Assembly: GCF_030466625.1 (NCBI RefSeq)
Contig: NZ_JADEVT010000007.1
Coordinates: 1 to 64,000 of the forward strand
Origin: Nocardioides sp. ChNu-153
GTDB lineage: Bacteria > Actinomycetota > Actinomycetes > Propionibacteriales > Nocardioidaceae
DNA: 64,000 nucleotides
Direction: 5' to 3'
Every line of letters begins with the position of its first letter. Positions within the stretch are counted from its first letter, which is position 1. A program made the position numbers and the translations under genes. The notes below the pieces were generated by a model. It was not told the origin of the DNA, did not search any database, and saw nothing but the letters and a program-made list of their open reading frames with translations. Of this stretch, positions 62,647 through 64,000 are shown piece after piece.

Positions 62647-63468
62647 GTGGGGCGGGTGGCGGCAGGCGTGGAGGCGTGGCACGGCGGCACCTTCGGCGAG
62701 CGGGGCCGGTGCGTCCTGGCCCCCAACGCCGGGACGATGACCCTCGACGGCACCAACACGTGGGTGCTGCGCGAGCCGGGCGCCGCCCGCGCCGTGGTGG
62801 TCGACCCCGGGCCGCCCGACGAGGCCCACCTCGACGCGGTGCTGGAGGCCGCCGAAGGCCGGGTCGGCGCGGTGCTGCTCACCCACCACCACCTCGACCA
62901 CTCCGAGGCCGCGAGGGCGTTCGCGGAGCGGGCCGGCTGCGGCGTGCGGGCGCTGGACCCGGCGTACCGGCTGGGGTCCGAGGGCCTCGGCGACGGCGAC
63001 GTCGTCGAGGTCGACGGGCTGGAGGTGCACGTCGTCGCGACGCCGGGGCACACGGCCGACTCGCTGTCGTTCGTGCTGCCCGCCGAGCGGGCGGTGCTGA
63101 CCGGCGACACGGTGCTCGGCCGCGGCACGACCGTGGTGGCCCACCCCGACGGGCAGCTGGGCGCCTACCTCGACTCCCTCGACCGGCTGCACGCGCTGGC
63201 CGAGCGGGAGGAGGCGCGCGTCGTGTGGCCCGGGCACGGCCCGGTGATCGACGACGCGCTGGCCGCGCTCGACTCCTACATCGCCCACCGGCGCTCCCGG
63301 CTCGAGCAGGTCGAGACGGCCGTGGCCGGCCTGCGGGAGGTGGAGCAGCTCGACGCGGAGACCCTGCCGCGCCGGGTGGTCGAGGTCGTCTACGCCGACG
63401 TCGACCCCGTGCTCTGGGGCGCCGCGGAGCTCAGCGTGCGGGCCCAGCTGGCGTACCTCGGGCTCTGA
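62647..63468 (+). CDS. MBL-fold metallo-hydrolase (Rv3677c-like)
   Basis: A 273-residue metallo-beta-lactamase fold enzyme: LLTHHHLDHSEAA (HxHxDH), ATPGHTADSL (His), LTGDTVLGRG (Asp) and VWPGHGPVIDD (last His). A C-terminal helical domain follows. GTG start; a second GTG three codons later is possible. Matches Rv3677c by position next to ridA and crp. Confidence 0.92.
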   Translation: MGRVAAGVEAWHGGTFGERGRCVLAPNAGTMTLDGTNTWVLREPGAARAVVVDPGPPDEAHLDAVLEAAEGRVGAVLLTHHHLDHSEAARAFAERAGCGVRALDPAYRLGSEGLGDGDVVEVDGLEVHVVATPGHTADSLSFVLPAERAVLTGDTVLGRGTTVVAHPDGQLGAYLDSLDRLHALAEREEARVVWPGHGPVIDDALAALDSYIAHRRSRLEQVETAVAGLREVEQLDAETLPRRVVEVVYADVDPVLWGAAELSVRAQLAYLGL

Positions 63469-63477
63469 GGAGCTTCC

Positions 63478-63493
63478 CCCCACCGAGGTGGGG
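63478..63493. terminator. Bidirectional terminator between the MBL gene and crp
   Basis: CCCCAC, loop CGAG, GTGGGG, between the stops of two convergent genes. Confidence 0.6.
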
Positions 63494-63508
63494 AGACCGC
63501 AGTTGCGC

Positions 63509-64000
63509 TCAGCGCGCGCGGCGCGAGAGCCGCTCGATGTCCATGATGACGACGGAGCGGGGCTCCAGGCGCAGCCAGCCGCGCGAGGTGAAGTCGGCGA
63601 GCGCCTTGTTGACCGTCTCGCGCGAGGCGCCGACGAGCTGCGCCAGCTCCTCCTGCGTGAGGTCGTGGTGCACGTGCACGCCGTCGTCGGCGGTGCGGCC
63701 GAAGCGGTCGGCGAGGTCGATGAGCGCCTTGGCGACGCGACCGGGCACGTCGGAGAACACGAGGTCCGCCACGACGTCGTTCGCCTTGCGCAGGCGTGCG
63801 GCGAGCTGGGCGAGGAGGCCGCGGGCGACGCTCGGACGTCCTTCGATCCAGCCCTGCAGGTCGTCGTGGGAGAGCGACGCGAAGGTCGACTCCGTCACCG
63901 CGGTGACGGTCGCCGAGCGCGGGCCCGGGTCGAAGAGCGACAGCTCGCCGAACATCTGGCCGGGGCCGAGGATGGCCAGCAGGTTCTCGCGACCGTCCGC
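63509..64000 (-). CDS. crp: Crp/Fnr-family regulator, partial (N-terminus outside the window)
   Basis: 163 visible residues; the frame runs off the right edge. It shows the end of the cNMP-binding domain ([29 protein letters not shown], the phosphate-binding cassette) and the winged helix [30 protein letters not shown]. By place next to the MBL and RidA genes it is the counterpart of Rv3676 (Crp) of M. tuberculosis, which binds cAMP. The missing N-terminus is about 60 residues by comparison with the family. Confidence 0.92.
   Translation of the reverse strand, partial: ADGRENLLAILGPGQMFGELSLFDPGPRSATVTAVTESTFASLSHDDLQGWIEGRPSVARGLLAQLAARLRKANDVVADLVFSDVPGRVAKALIDLADRFGRTADDGVHVHHDLTQEELAQLVGASRETVNKALADFTSRGWLRLEPRSVVIMDIERLSRRAR

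Noticed and set aside
59103-63128. 1341-codon open frame on the minus strand
   Set aside because: Only its last 241 codons are the response regulator; the rest is antisense to the kinase, DUF4177, ridA, NUDIX and MBL genes, where + strand genes are clear.

Overview
The window is a very GC-rich chromosomal segment from an actinobacterium. A WhiB regulator, a crp-ponA2 block in mycobacterial order, an actinobacterial type purine gene set, many GTG starts and the protein families present all fit a member of the Nocardioidaceae (Nocardioides-like). That assignment is inference from gene content, not from a marker search. No rRNA, tRNA or CRISPR array was seen.

Layout. 0-2 kb: the tail of an IS481-type transposase, then a DUF222/HNH nuclease gene with clusters of short hairpin repeats on both sides. 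2-50 kb: most of the de novo purine pathway (purD, purB, purC, purS-purQ, purL, purF, purM), all on the + strand but scattered as single genes or pairs. Between them lie a CAP-domain exported protein, two antibiotic-monooxygenase-like proteins, an acyl-CoA ligase, an acyltransferase-SGNH fusion, an AbiEi/DUF559 nuclease-like gene flanked by a second hairpin family, a WYL regulator, pcaB-pcaL of the protocatechuate branch, and a membrane protein with glycine/glutamine/tyrosine-rich tails. 28.7-38.8 kb: a carotenoid locus with a heterodimeric lycopene cyclase, CrtA-like, CruF-like, a GT2 glycosyltransferase, two CrtI-type enzymes, CrtB, Idi and an unusual CDP-alcohol phosphotransferase. 38.8-47.1 kb: a NarL-type two-component pair, an M20 peptidase, a PucR-type regulator and a two-subunit molybdenum hydroxylase. 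50-64 kb: ponA2, whiB, a pair of ArsA-family ATPases, an inserted FtsX-type ABC transporter and second two-component system, then DUF4177, RidA, NUDIX, MBL and crp (cut by the window end).

Points that stand out. (1) Two unrelated nuclease-like genes each sit between copies of their own palindromic repeat family; the first family shows compensatory base changes in its stem across copies. (2) The second NarL-family sensor kinase is cut by a single in-frame TAG where homologues typically have a CAG glutamine codon. (3) At least sixteen genes have a TAnnnT-like hexamer 6-8 nt before the start codon and no leader, which points to widespread leaderless transcription, including most pur genes. (4) Two near-perfect palindromes sit on promoters (DUF3817 gene and M20 peptidase) and look like operators. 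(5) The word GTACGRCG/CGYCGTAC recurs even where it forces rare codons.
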